Positions 1 through 7,871 of a DNA stretch of 53,779 nucleotides are shown in pieces; the first letter of the stretch is position 1; every line of letters starts with the position of its first letter. A program made the translations under genes and the position numbers. Source of the DNA: a candidate division TM6 bacterium UASB124 (GTDB lineage Bacteria > Babelota > Babeliae > Babelales > RVW-14); NCBI GenBank assembly GCA_945897315.1, contig CAMDFF010000007.1, positions 1 to 53,779 on the forward strand, written 5' to 3'. The notes beneath the pieces are model-generated. The model ran no database searches and had not been told where the DNA came from. It saw only the letters and a list, made by a program, of their open reading frames with translations.

Positions 1-1135
1 TGATATTTCCAACAACACCTTTAGTAGCTTTTCGCTCTGTAATCCGTTTAAATTGCACACGCTTATTGCCAATTAAAACATCCACGGTTTTATCAAAATG
101 CTCATGTATTTTTACCTTGTTGCCTCGCCTGATTGATATTTCTTGAGGGTAGGTTAATTGCAACAGTGCATCATTGAAGTGAACTGTATAATCATTATTA
201 ATTGTACGCTCAAACTTTAGACAAAAAATAGACTGTAGGTCTATTCCATCGATTGGCCGGTGAAAATCAGCCTTTTCTAATGGCTCAACAGCAAACTTTG
301 CATTATGCTCAGGAATGTACGTTGTTTGAAGATAATTATTTGCTGCATCAACAGTAGAAATATCTGCAAGTTCGAATTCTTTAACCAAGCGATCTTGCAT
401 CGTTTTAAACAAGCGTTCAACCCGTCCTTTTGCTTGCGGGCTTTGTGCGTGAATTAAGTCAATATCAAGTTCTTTTAGTATGCGGTGGTATTGTGTGAAA
501 GATCGCTTTCCATTAGTGTTTTGATTAACTTTATACGTTGACCCACGGTCACTATAAATGGCAAGCGGACGTCCAAATTTGTTTAAGTATTCACGTGTTA
601 GTTTTGCCAAGTTTTCAGTTGATTCGCGATTGACAAAACGAGCAGCCATGATGTGACCAGTCGCGTCATCTATGAAAGCAATGAGCGTTGCATAATCACT
701 ACCAAACCAAATGTGATATGAGCCATCTACTTGCACAAGTTCGCCAAGATGATGCTTTCGCTCGCGCCATTGATGATGCCGTTTTTTGCGCGTTGAAGGC
801 TCCCAGAGACCTTCCCTAACCATAAGCTTACGTAGTGTCTCATGGTTAATGTTAACCCCATCATGCTTTGCAAGTTGATCTGCAATAAACGTTGGCCCAG
901 CAATTGTTTTAAGGCTTAGATATTTTTCACGCAGTAGTTTTAAGATGTTTTCTTTCTCGGGAAGAGGCAGGCTTCTATTGCTTGGCTTACCCCGTTTTTT
1001 GCTTATCAGCCCAGCTGCGCCATCCGCGTTATAAGCTTTTAGCTTTCGTCTTAGCTGTCGAACTCCTATTTGCAACATTTGCGCAGCCTCTTCTTGCTTC
1101 AATTCTCTCTTTTTTGTACGCTCCAAGATAATCAC
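1..1135 (-). CDS. ISNCY-family (IS1202-like) transposase, C-terminus cut by window edge
   Basis: DDE transposase that moves its host IS element. I translated this open frame by hand from a GTG at 1135, preceded by an AAGGAG ribosome site at good spacing; it stays open to base 1, so the 3' end lies outside the window. The N-terminus is a helix-turn-helix of the type KREL..EEAAQML.IGVRQLRR, followed by a basic linker and an RNase H-like core. The catalytic acids are visible: Asp in LVQVDGSYH, Asp in IYSDRGSTY, and Glu in QAKGRVERLF. A C-terminal beta-rich segment with YPQEISIRRG is as in the ISNCY family, which also keeps the GRVERLF motif. No internal stop is present, so the visible part appears intact. 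IS481 or integrase-core relatives are possible but fit less well. Confidence 0.85.
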   Translation of the reverse strand, partial: MIILERTKKRELKQEEAAQMLQIGVRQLRRKLKAYNADGAAGLISKKRGKPSNRSLPLPEKENILKLLREKYLSLKTIAGPTFIADQLAKHDGVNINHETLRKLMVREGLWEPSTRKKRHHQWRERKHHLGELVQVDGSYHIWFGSDYATLIAFIDDATGHIMAARFVNRESTENLAKLTREYLNKFGRPLAIYSDRGSTYKVNQNTNGKRSFTQYHRILKELDIDLIHAQSPQAKGRVERLFKTMQDRLVKEFELADISTVDAANNYLQTTYIPEHNAKFAVEPLEKADFHRPIDGIDLQSIFCLKFERTINNDYTVHFNDALLQLTYPQEISIRRGNKVKIHEHFDKTVDVLIGNKRVQFKRITERKATKGVVGNI

Positions 1136-1320
1136 AGTGTCCAACTCCTTGTTGGCTTAAATTCAGCATTTTCATAGTCCCCCTCTGCTTAGTTTTGGAT
1201 TTTGACGATCCTCAAGCCTAAGCAAGGGGGCTTTCTTTTGTCGCTTTTTAGGAGTTTCTGCCTATATACTCCTTTCAAAAAGAGGACATTTCTAAGGAGT
1301 TAGAACCGGACATTTTCATG
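1136..1320 (-). mobile_element. Upstream end of the ISNCY-like insertion sequence
   Basis: Non-coding flank upstream of the transposase start. The motif GGACATTT occurs twice in the same orientation, at 1284 and 1308, spaced 24 bp, near where the IS end should lie; such repeats often serve as transposase binding sites. The exact terminal inverted repeat cannot be fixed because the other end is outside the window. The outer boundary near 1320 is an inference. Confidence 0.45.
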
Positions 1321-1408
1321 CAGTCGCTACAGGGCTTGTGTTGAATTATTTTTTAAATACAAACAAAGAAAGGTCGGTTGCTGCCGAGGGGTGAAGAGCG
1401 TAAGGGGA

Positions 1409-1439
1409 AGCCACCTGTGCGTAGTATTGAGCTTGTCGA
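1409..1439 (+). repeat. Dispersed 31-bp repeat, copy 1
   Basis: The 31 bases beginning AGCCACCTG and ending GAGCTTGTCGA match the segment at 6733-6763 at 29 of 31 positions. Both copies are in gene-free DNA. The element contains the core AGCTTGTCGA, resembling short intergenic repeats seen in many bacterial genomes. Confidence 0.6.
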
Positions 1440-1535
1440 CCTGTTCGCCATAGCCACGATAGGGCGTAGGCTGGAATGGGCAGAGTCAAGAAAGAGCGGA
1501 AGCGTACAATAGAAAGAATTAAAAAGTGCCCAGAC

Positions 1536-1572
1536 AGCAAGAGAGGGTGCCGGGAAGGCACCCTCTCTTGCT
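1536..1572 (-). terminator. Strong hairpin downstream of the 1613-2899 gene
   Basis: Perfect 16-bp inverted repeat (arms 1536-1551 and 1557-1572, 5-nt loop) starting 41 nt past the stop codon of the minus-strand gene. A CTTTTTAATT tract follows about 12 nt after the stem on the minus strand. The stem is very stable, but the T-tract is offset, so it is a likely rather than textbook intrinsic terminator. Confidence 0.65.
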
Positions 1573-1612
1573 GAAACTAATATACGAAAACAGGCTAGAT
1601 GAAACAGTTTTC

Positions 1613-2899
1613 TTAGAAATTGAATGCTAGTTGGCCACCAACGGTGTCTTGCAGCATTACATTCTTGCCATCGATAGGCAGTTTGTAGAACAGGCTGAGT
1701 TGTGGTGAAACCTTCTTCAGTGAGCAACAGCCCGTGCAATCCCAGTTAAATTTGAAAACGAGGTTGTGGGTGTTGTACTCTTTCAGCCAGTTCGCGCTGT
1801 TCACAATGCTTGCATCAAAGGCATTGCCTTGAGGAGACAAGCGGTCATCATCATGTTTCAGGTACTGGTAGCCAAGGCCGAGAGACATGCCGTAGGCAAA
1901 CTTATGTGCCTGTGCGAGCAGGTTAAACTTCCAGGTAAAACCATAGTCCATGCTTGCGCGGCCCTTGTTGAGCAGCATAAACCGGGTTTGGCTTTCTTTT
2001 GTTTTCATGCGGTAGTCTTTGCTGTGGTCGAAGATAACTTCAAACTGTGCGTCAGCACCAAGGCGGATACAGTGTTTAAAATCGAGGTTCAAGCCAACGC
2101 CGAATGGCAAGCTCCAGGCACCGTCGTTACCAAGGGCAACAGAAAATGCTTTATCTTCATCGCGTGCGGCTGCGGTTGGAGCACTAACGCCCACCTTAGC
2201 CAACAGTTCAACAGCCTTGAGGCCGTCTTTTTCTTGTTCGTAGCGGTTTGACCAGTCGAGCATAACGACCAGGTCGCCAACGTCTGTTTTTGACCAGTTG
2301 CTCCAGTCAAGGCCGCCAAGGTCTTTAAATGTTTGTTGGGCAAATGCTCGGGTTCCGACCAGGTCAGCAACTTCGCCGTCGAGAGGCGAGTTATCTTTTT
2401 CTGTTTGGTCAGCGTAGCTGGTGACTCTCACGCGTGCATCGCGGATGGGGAGCATGACGCTCAGGCCCAGGTGGCCAGGAATTGCCTTGAATGGCAGCTC
2501 GTAGCGGCCGTGCACTGAGACATCGAGCATTTCAAATTTGCCGTTGATGTCGACCTGGCCACGCGTGCCGTCGTCAACAACAGGATAGGTTAAGCCATGT
2601 AGTTGGACCTCTGCTGGGGAGCCAGCAGGGGCACCGCGCAAGCTGCTCATGAAAGACTGTGTGTCTTCATAGAGCTTGAGAACGTTTTTGGATTTGCTGT
2701 TCCAGCTTTTGCCGTCGTGGTCGTAACCGTATTCAACGTTTGCGCCAACTTTGAACGCTTGTTTGCCCTTGCAGCCTGTGTGCAATGTGAGGCTAGAGTC
2801 GTATGGTTTGAAGAAGTTGCTTGGTGCAAATGCCATTGCCTGTGAGCTCAATGCGAGCAAGGCTATGAGCGTTTTATTAATTTTTCTTGTGTATCTCAT
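1613..2899 (-). CDS. Exported outer-membrane beta-barrel protein, function unknown
   Basis: 428 residues. An N-terminal signal peptide (basic MRYTRKINK, then a hydrophobic stretch ending at AMAFA) directs export. The rest alternates short amphipathic strands rich in aromatic and glycine residues, and the chain ends in LAFNF, the C-terminal aromatic signature recognised by the Bam machinery of Gram-negative bacteria. The size fits a 14-18-strand barrel. I do not recognise a specific porin family. A C-GCCS region near residue 395 (CTGCC) is unusual for a barrel. It lies downstream of the large secreted protein 2973-6140 on the same strand, but a hairpin between them suggests separate transcripts. 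It may be a porin or adhesin; the substrate cannot be read from sequence. Confidence 0.7.
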   Translation of the reverse strand: MRYTRKINKTLIALLALSSQAMAFAPSNFFKPYDSSLTLHTGCKGKQAFKVGANVEYGYDHDGKSWNSKSKNVLKLYEDTQSFMSSLRGAPAGSPAEVQLHGLTYPVVDDGTRGQVDINGKFEMLDVSVHGRYELPFKAIPGHLGLSVMLPIRDARVRVTSYADQTEKDNSPLDGEVADLVGTRAFAQQTFKDLGGLDWSNWSKTDVGDLVVMLDWSNRYEQEKDGLKAVELLAKVGVSAPTAAARDEDKAFSVALGNDGAWSLPFGVGLNLDFKHCIRLGADAQFEVIFDHSKDYRMKTKESQTRFMLLNKGRASMDYGFTWKFNLLAQAHKFAYGMSLGLGYQYLKHDDDRLSPQGNAFDASIVNSANWLKEYNTHNLVFKFNWDCTGCCSLKKVSPQLSLFYKLPIDGKNVMLQDTVGGQLAFNF

Positions 2900-2937
2900 C
2901 GGTTTATCCCTTTTTATTTTTAGGTGGAAAAGCGAAA

Positions 2938-2962
2938 CGGGGGTGCTGTGTGGGCACCCCCG
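2938..2962 (-). terminator. Hairpin after the 1055-residue secreted protein gene
   Basis: A 9-bp perfect stem (CGGGGGTGC at 2938-2946 with GCACCCCCG at 2954-2962) begins 11 nt after the stop codon of the 2973-6140 gene. On the minus strand it is followed by a T-rich stretch. It probably terminates that gene ahead of 1613-2899. Confidence 0.6.
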
Positions 2963-2972
2963 ATTGGTTTGT

Positions 2973-5900
2973 TTATGAGTTAATGATTAAGCCCTTTTGA
3001 TGTGGGATCATGACGTTGCCGGTAGCAGGGTCAACTGCTGGAGCGGCTAGGTACTTAATGGTGTCGTCGATGAGGGCGTTGAGGTCGGTTACATAAAGGT
3101 CAGCACCTAATGGTCCATCAACTAGATTGCCCTCAGCATCACGTGTGCCTGAATTATCAATCGCTGAGTTCATGACCAGGCCAGCAACTGCTGATGCGCC
3201 ATATTCAACGTCGAATGTGCGGCTTTGGAAGATGGTGTTGCCAGCGAGTGCAAAACCACCACGGATGTCGCTCAGTGTAAAGGTGTTGACGTTTAGATGT
3301 TCGCTTTCTACGTCAGCATCAATAGTTCCATCAGCAAGAATTGATCCGTTGACGAGTTGCACGCGATTGGCTGCGGCTAGTAGAGGATTAACAACGTAGC
3401 GTTTGACGATGCCACTGTTTTGGTTTTGTGACAGATCGCCGTAGAGCACGAACATGTTGCCCCGTGGGACATTGGCTGCTCTGCTTGGTGACACGTAGTT
3501 GAGTTGCAGTGCTGGCATGCCAGCGGTTGTGTCGCTGTCGTTTGAGACGGGAGTGACACCAGTTGCCTCAACATCGGCGCCGGCTGCGAAGTTTATGCCA
3601 TTCCCACCTGGATTTACCTGAGCGTGATAAACGCCTTTTGAGGTAGCCAAAATCAGGGTAAGAGTCGTAGCAGCATCTGGTCGAGTGTTAGCGGCCACGT
3701 TAGAAACAACAACCAAGTCGTTAAGTGAAGCGCCTTCTGGCAAGTCAGCGAATGTGACGAGTGATTCAAGTAAAGCTTCGCCCGGTCCATTGAACTTGTC
3801 TGGAGCTGCGTTGCCTGCGCCATCAGTGACGCAGAAGCCGTAGACCTCTTTGTTGGTCATCACAAAAACAACCGGGCTGTTTGCAGCGGCGACGACCTTG
3901 CGAACGTTTTTGAATGAGTGCGCAGGGTTGGTTGGTTGGAGTTGGAAGGCGTTAGTGAGGTCTTCCAAATCTGCCAAGGACCCAACCTCATTAGCGCCTG
4001 CTCCAGTATCAGCACTTGCAGCAACCGCAAGGCCTTTGTATCCGCCAGCGAATACGTAGGTGGTATTTGCTACGAGTGAACGAGACAGCTCAACGCATGA
4101 GAACGGAGCGACGGATTTTAATGCGGTGAAAGGAGCGAGCATGTGCTCAGCGGCAAAATCTGGAGTTGGAATGAAATTGGCATTTTCATCTCCTAAGCCT
4201 GCTTGGATCAACACAATGTTATCTTTGCCCACGGCTGCCATCATGCTGAATTCGCTCTTGTCATAAGCCGTTGCAGCATTAGTAGCACCTGCAAAACCAG
4301 GGGTTGCTTCGTTGAAGCTTGCCATGCTGTGGATGCCGCCGCTTGCTGCTGGGAAGTATGGAGCGAGTGCGGTGTTGAGTGAGTTTGCGGCAGAGTCTTT
4401 GCTCCAGTTAGAAACACGAACGGTGTTGATTGGTGATGCATTTAAGTCGCCTTTGCCTGTGTCAGCACTGCCCAGTGAGACCAGGGTGTTGCTTGCTGCA
4501 TCGTAGCCACAACCATGGACGGCGCCGAGGTCGCCGCCAACGCGTTCGCCCGGGGTCCAGGCAACGATTGCGCCATTTTCGTTGAAGAGTGCTGTGCTGC
4601 GGAACATGCCGCGGTGAGCAGGTTCTTTGTTTGTGCTGTTATTCAAGCTGAAGTACACGCTGTCGCCATCGACAAAAACATCAGAAATGTTTTCAGGGTT
4701 TGAGATGTTGGGGGCGATTTTGATGGCTGGCTTAAGTGCTCTTGGGAAGGTGTCAGCGGTTTTTGGGATTGTTGTGAATGATGGTTCGGCCACGTTGCTA
4801 TCAACAACTGCAGCGATTACGCCATTGAGGGTCAGTGGCAAGGCTGCAAGGGTGTGGAAAAGCAGGTTAGAATTATTTTCATCGTAGTTTCCGGTGGCTT
4901 CGCTTTTGACAATCAGATAATCTTTATTTGTGCTGGTTGCCATGGTGTGGAGACTTTGTGCATGCATACCGGTTTTGTTGCATATGTCATTTGAGCTGGA
5001 AATTGCCACAACGCAGTCAGCATTTGTCCCGAGCTTTGTTTGATCGTCATTTAGAATATATTGCGGAATTAAATCTGTGAATTTTGTGGTGGTAAGATCT
5101 TTTGCAATAATTGATTGGAAAGAGGCCTCGCCTTTGTCATTAATGCTGACGCTGCCCACAGCAACAACACCGCCAGTATTTTCTTCATTTTGCCCTCCAA
5201 CGTTTGCGCCTACGAAAAGGCGTTGCATTTTATCGCTCCAGTGTAAAGAAGCTGCGTTCGCTAGGATCTCTGCGTTTTTCATCGAGCCATTGCCTTGATT
5301 TATTCCAATCGCCAGATTTTTGCTCCAGTCATGGTTAGCATCTACAGCTATCAGGTCAATTGCCAGGGCTGATTTGTTCTGATCAACGGCGGTTTGTACT
5401 GCTTTAGCATCGCGTTGTCTGATGCCGGAGGCTGTTGCTGCCGCGCCCAAAATGGCAATTCCATGGCCGGTTTCTGGTGTTGCATCGTTTGCACCCCACT
5501 CATTGTCCTGGCTAGACACGGCAGCGAAAATGAGGTCGTTGCCACCAGCGTTTACTACGCCTTGCGCGACTGCAACGGCGTAGATGTGGTCATTGCCGAG
5601 GGCCTTATCATCTGCGTCTTTGAGTTCACCGGAGGTTGAGATTATATCGCCAAGGCTTGTGTTGCTGCTGCTTGTAATTTGGTAAACGCTTTGGCTTTCG
5701 TCCGAGTCTGCACCTACAGCGGGATCAGCCATTCTACCATTGATGAATGCTGCGATCTGTGTGCCATCAGCTGACACAGCGATGCCGGTGACGCCAGCGG
5801 CAGTGTTGAAGGGGGTGCTAGTATCATCTGTGCCATCGATGGTTGGGGTTGCTGGAGCAAATGGCGTCATGACAATGTCGCCCGTGGTGGGGTCGAGTGT

Positions 5901-6140
5901 TGCTACAGCGAGTGCGTACGTTTTCTCTTCGGCATTATCCAGGGGGGCTTGTGTGAAATTTGCAGCGCTGCTTAAAAACAGTGCTTGCTGCTGAGGCACG
6001 AATACGGCCTGCTTGAAGGGGACTGCGGTCTTGGAAGTAGGGTCTCCAAATTCAATTGTGGTTCCTGTTTTAAGCGCGAACAGCGGCGCATTCGGTGTAA
6101 TCACCACAAGCGTTAACAGTAACGCTGATAATTGTCTCAT
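2973..6140 (-). CDS. Large secreted protein, repeat-rich and possibly beta-propeller
   Basis: 1055 residues with a clear signal peptide (MRQLSALLLTLVVI...PLFA). An AAGGAGAG ribosome site precedes the ATG at 6140. The mature chain is acidic, low in cysteine, rich in Ala, Asn, Asp and Thr, and has recurrent patterns such as GVTGIAVSADGTQIAAF and TLILATSKGVYHA, typical of blades of beta-propellers (visible evidence is pattern only). There are no membrane segments after the signal peptide and no C-terminal barrel or sorting signal that I recognise. It may be a surface or secreted host-interaction protein; the family is not identified. Next to it on the same strand is a predicted outer-membrane barrel. 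Compositional bias could also indicate a fast-evolving surface antigen. Confidence 0.65.
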   Translation of the reverse strand: MRQLSALLLTLVVITPNAPLFALKTGTTIEFGDPTSKTAVPFKQAVFVPQQQALFLSSAANFTQAPLDNAEEKTYALAVATLDPTTGDIVMTPFAPATPTIDGTDDTSTPFNTAAGVTGIAVSADGTQIAAFINGRMADPAVGADSDESQSVYQITSSSNTSLGDIISTSGELKDADDKALGNDHIYAVAVAQGVVNAGGNDLIFAAVSSQDNEWGANDATPETGHGIAILGAAATASGIRQRDAKAVQTAVDQNKSALAIDLIAVDANHDWSKNLAIGINQGNGSMKNAEILANAASLHWSDKMQRLFVGANVGGQNEENTGGVVAVGSVSINDKGEASFQSIIAKDLTTTKFTDLIPQYILNDDQTKLGTNADCVVAISSSNDICNKTGMHAQSLHTMATSTNKDYLIVKSEATGNYDENNSNLLFHTLAALPLTLNGVIAAVVDSNVAEPSFTTIPKTADTFPRALKPAIKIAPNISNPENISDVFVDGDSVYFSLNNSTNKEPAHRGMFRSTALFNENGAIVAWTPGERVGGDLGAVHGCGYDAASNTLVSLGSADTGKGDLNASPINTVRVSNWSKDSAANSLNTALAPYFPAASGGIHSMASFNEATPGFAGATNAATAYDKSEFSMMAAVGKDNIVLIQAGLGDENANFIPTPDFAAEHMLAPFTALKSVAPFSCVELSRSLVANTTYVFAGGYKGLAVAASADTGAGANEVGSLADLEDLTNAFQLQPTNPAHSFKNVRKVVAAANSPVVFVMTNKEVYGFCVTDGAGNAAPDKFNGPGEALLESLVTFADLPEGASLNDLVVVSNVAANTRPDAATTLTLILATSKGVYHAQVNPGGNGINFAAGADVEATGVTPVSNDSDTTAGMPALQLNYVSPSRAANVPRGNMFVLYGDLSQNQNSGIVKRYVVNPLLAAANRVQLVNGSILADGTIDADVESEHLNVNTFTLSDIRGGFALAGNTIFQSRTFDVEYGASAVAGLVMNSAIDNSGTRDAEGNLVDGPLGADLYVTDLNALIDDTIKYLAAPAVDPATGNVMIPHQKGLIINS

Positions 6141-6811
6141 TCTCTCTCCTTTTATGTGTTGTATTCACTTGTGCCCACTGAATGCTGCTAGCGGCTTTGA
6201 CCGGCGGCATAACGCTCATGGGCAGGTTACATTCTATTACGTGTAACACGCATAACAGGTGAAAATGCTCTGGTGATGAAACTGGCGTGATGCGTTTTAC
6301 GGTATCAGCAAAGAAATAGTGTTGCAAGTTTTTAGAAAAGTTTTTTACCCTGCTCTTCGTGAATAAAAAAAATCTGGTGTGTGTTGCGTGAGTTTACAAT
6401 TAAATAGTGAAAATCAGTTTTGAAAAGGATCTATTTTTGAAGATATTATTGCGGCAGTGCGCCGCATGCACCAGAGCTCGCAGTGTGGCGAGCTCTGGAC
6501 TCAGCACACCAGGCTTCGCCATGGACCTTAATGCTCCATCTCGGCACGTGCCCCATGCTCGCGGAGCTCGGGGGCAGTTGTGCCTGCGACGAGCAGCATG
6601 AAGATACCCGCGCGCTCGTTACCGCGCTTATTTTTTACCCATTGAAATTCTCGCGTGTGTTTTTGCATTACTCAGCCTGGCAGCAAAGCTTTTACTGTGC
6701 TCTCAATGCCGCTCAGCCTGCCTGCCATTCGTAGCCACCTGGGCGTAGTATGGAGCTTGTCGAATGGCCGAAGTCCGCAGGACGAGAAAGAGCGGGTGTG
6801 TTTGCTGCCCG
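6141..6811. other. Gene-free stretch with GC-rich hairpins
   Basis: About 670 bases without a convincing gene. Near 6141-6330 is the upstream region of the 1055-residue protein. From 6440 to 6630 the composition turns GC-rich and contains two perfect hairpins: GCGGC/GCCGC at 6451-6465 and an 11-bp stem (6471-6481 with 6488-6498, 6-nt loop). The second copy of the dispersed 31-bp repeat is at 6733-6763. The hairpin cluster does not match tRNA, 6S, tmRNA or RNase P motifs I know. It could be a decayed gene or an unrecognised RNA. Confidence 0.5.
6733..6763 (+). repeat. Dispersed 31-bp repeat, copy 2
   Basis: Matches 1409-1439 at 29 of 31 bases in the same orientation. It sits about 50 bp beyond the 3' end of the frameshifted Rpn gene. 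The similarity stops sharply after the shared GAGCTTGTCGA end. Confidence 0.6.
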
Positions 6812-7659
6812 TTATAATTTTTTTAGTTCGTCAGCTGACAAGCCAGTGATCGCAGCTACTCGTTCAAGCGGCATCTCAGTCAGCAGTGCCTTGGCCATCG
6901 CAAGCTTTTCTTCTTGTCGACCCTTTGCTTCTCCCTCAGCCTTGCCTTCTTGTCGACCTTCGGCCCAGCCATCAGAACGGATTGTGTTTAAAATATCGGC
7001 TTCGACACGGCGGGCATCAACAGCGCAGTCGTAAGCGTCAAGCTCTTGTCGAGAAAGTGCGGCTTGGTTGAGAATGCTTTAGGAGTCTCTTCTGCTTCGC
7101 CAATCATCTTGAGCAAATATAACCATTTGTCTTCATCTGTTTCGAGTTCGGCTTCTGTTTTAGTAAATTTATCAAGTTCTACCAAAATAAAGCCTACTTC
7201 TGTGATGTCGCGTTCATGAGTCTCTTCATCAAGCAAAAAATGTGCAGATCGATATGTTTTTTTATGCGTCAAAGCAGGAATGGTCAGCGCAATGGCGATT
7301 ACAATGACGGGGTACAGCGCATCATAGTTTCTTTTTGGCCCATACTGGCTTGCAAACATTCTTGAAAAATATAGCACCAGCCGGCTGATCAAATGATCAT
7401 CAGGTCCTCGTTGCATCTCAATAATAAATTTATGCCCACGTTGATTTTCGCAGTAAATATCAACCATTGTTTTTCCTCTCCGTAACTCTGTGTTACCGGG
7501 AAGCTGCTCTTGGTTTAAAAATGTAGCTGTCGCAACCCTGTCTAAGCCCTTGTAGCGGCACACAGCATTAATGAACGATATGGGTACATTTAAATGATCG
7601 CTAGAGCTAAATAATCGTTTGAAAATAAAATCATACGTTGGGTCCATGAACATTAACAT
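6812..7659 (-). pseudogene. Rpn-family PD-(D/E)XK nuclease / putative transposase, frameshifted
   Basis: Rpn (TIGR01784-like) proteins are recombination-promoting nucleases with a PD-(D/E)XK core. The ATG at 7659 follows AAAGGAG. The first part (MDPTYDFIFKRLF, SFINAV, DIYCENQRGHKFIIEMQR, LYFSRMFASQY) is a typical Rpn N-terminus, with the nuclease residues Asp and the E-M-Q motif. After EAEETP the frame changes: the continuous 223-codon frame stops at 6988, but two bases over, the frame resumes as SILNQAALSRQELDAYD and runs to a TAA at 6812, ending in the usual charged EGRQEGKAEGE repeats and a leucine-rich tail. The run of three A at 7078-7080 would restore the frame if it had one more A. Restored length is about 282 residues, normal for the family. 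Either a real frameshift or a sequencing error. Confidence 0.8.
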
Positions 7660-7871
7660 TACGGGCTCCTTTGGCAGTAGCAGGTATGGGCGTTGGCAAC
7701 GAGCATAAGTCTATCACCCAGCCTGTGCTTTGCCAAGGCTGGTACAAACCAACCTCCTGCGCCCACTTTTTTGGCCTGTGCGTTCCCCGGCGTAGCAAGC
7801 GTAATGATTTGATGGTATCCTGAGGGGGAGTAGTTTTCGGGCAAGCCAGGTGTAGCTAAGGGCGAAAAAGC

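Larger units (their letters stand above)
1136..1612. other. Gene-free stretch between IS element and outer membrane protein gene
   Basis: About 480 bases with no convincing gene. It holds the IS flank with two GGACATTT repeats, one copy of a 31-bp dispersed repeat (1409-1439) and a strong hairpin (1536-1572). The reading frames here have no ribosome site and look like shadow frames. Confidence 0.6.

Noticed and set aside
7078-7080. Programmed frameshifting in the Rpn gene
   Set aside because: The site has only three A and no typical X XXY YYZ heptamer or strong downstream structure that I can see; decay or sequence error is simpler.
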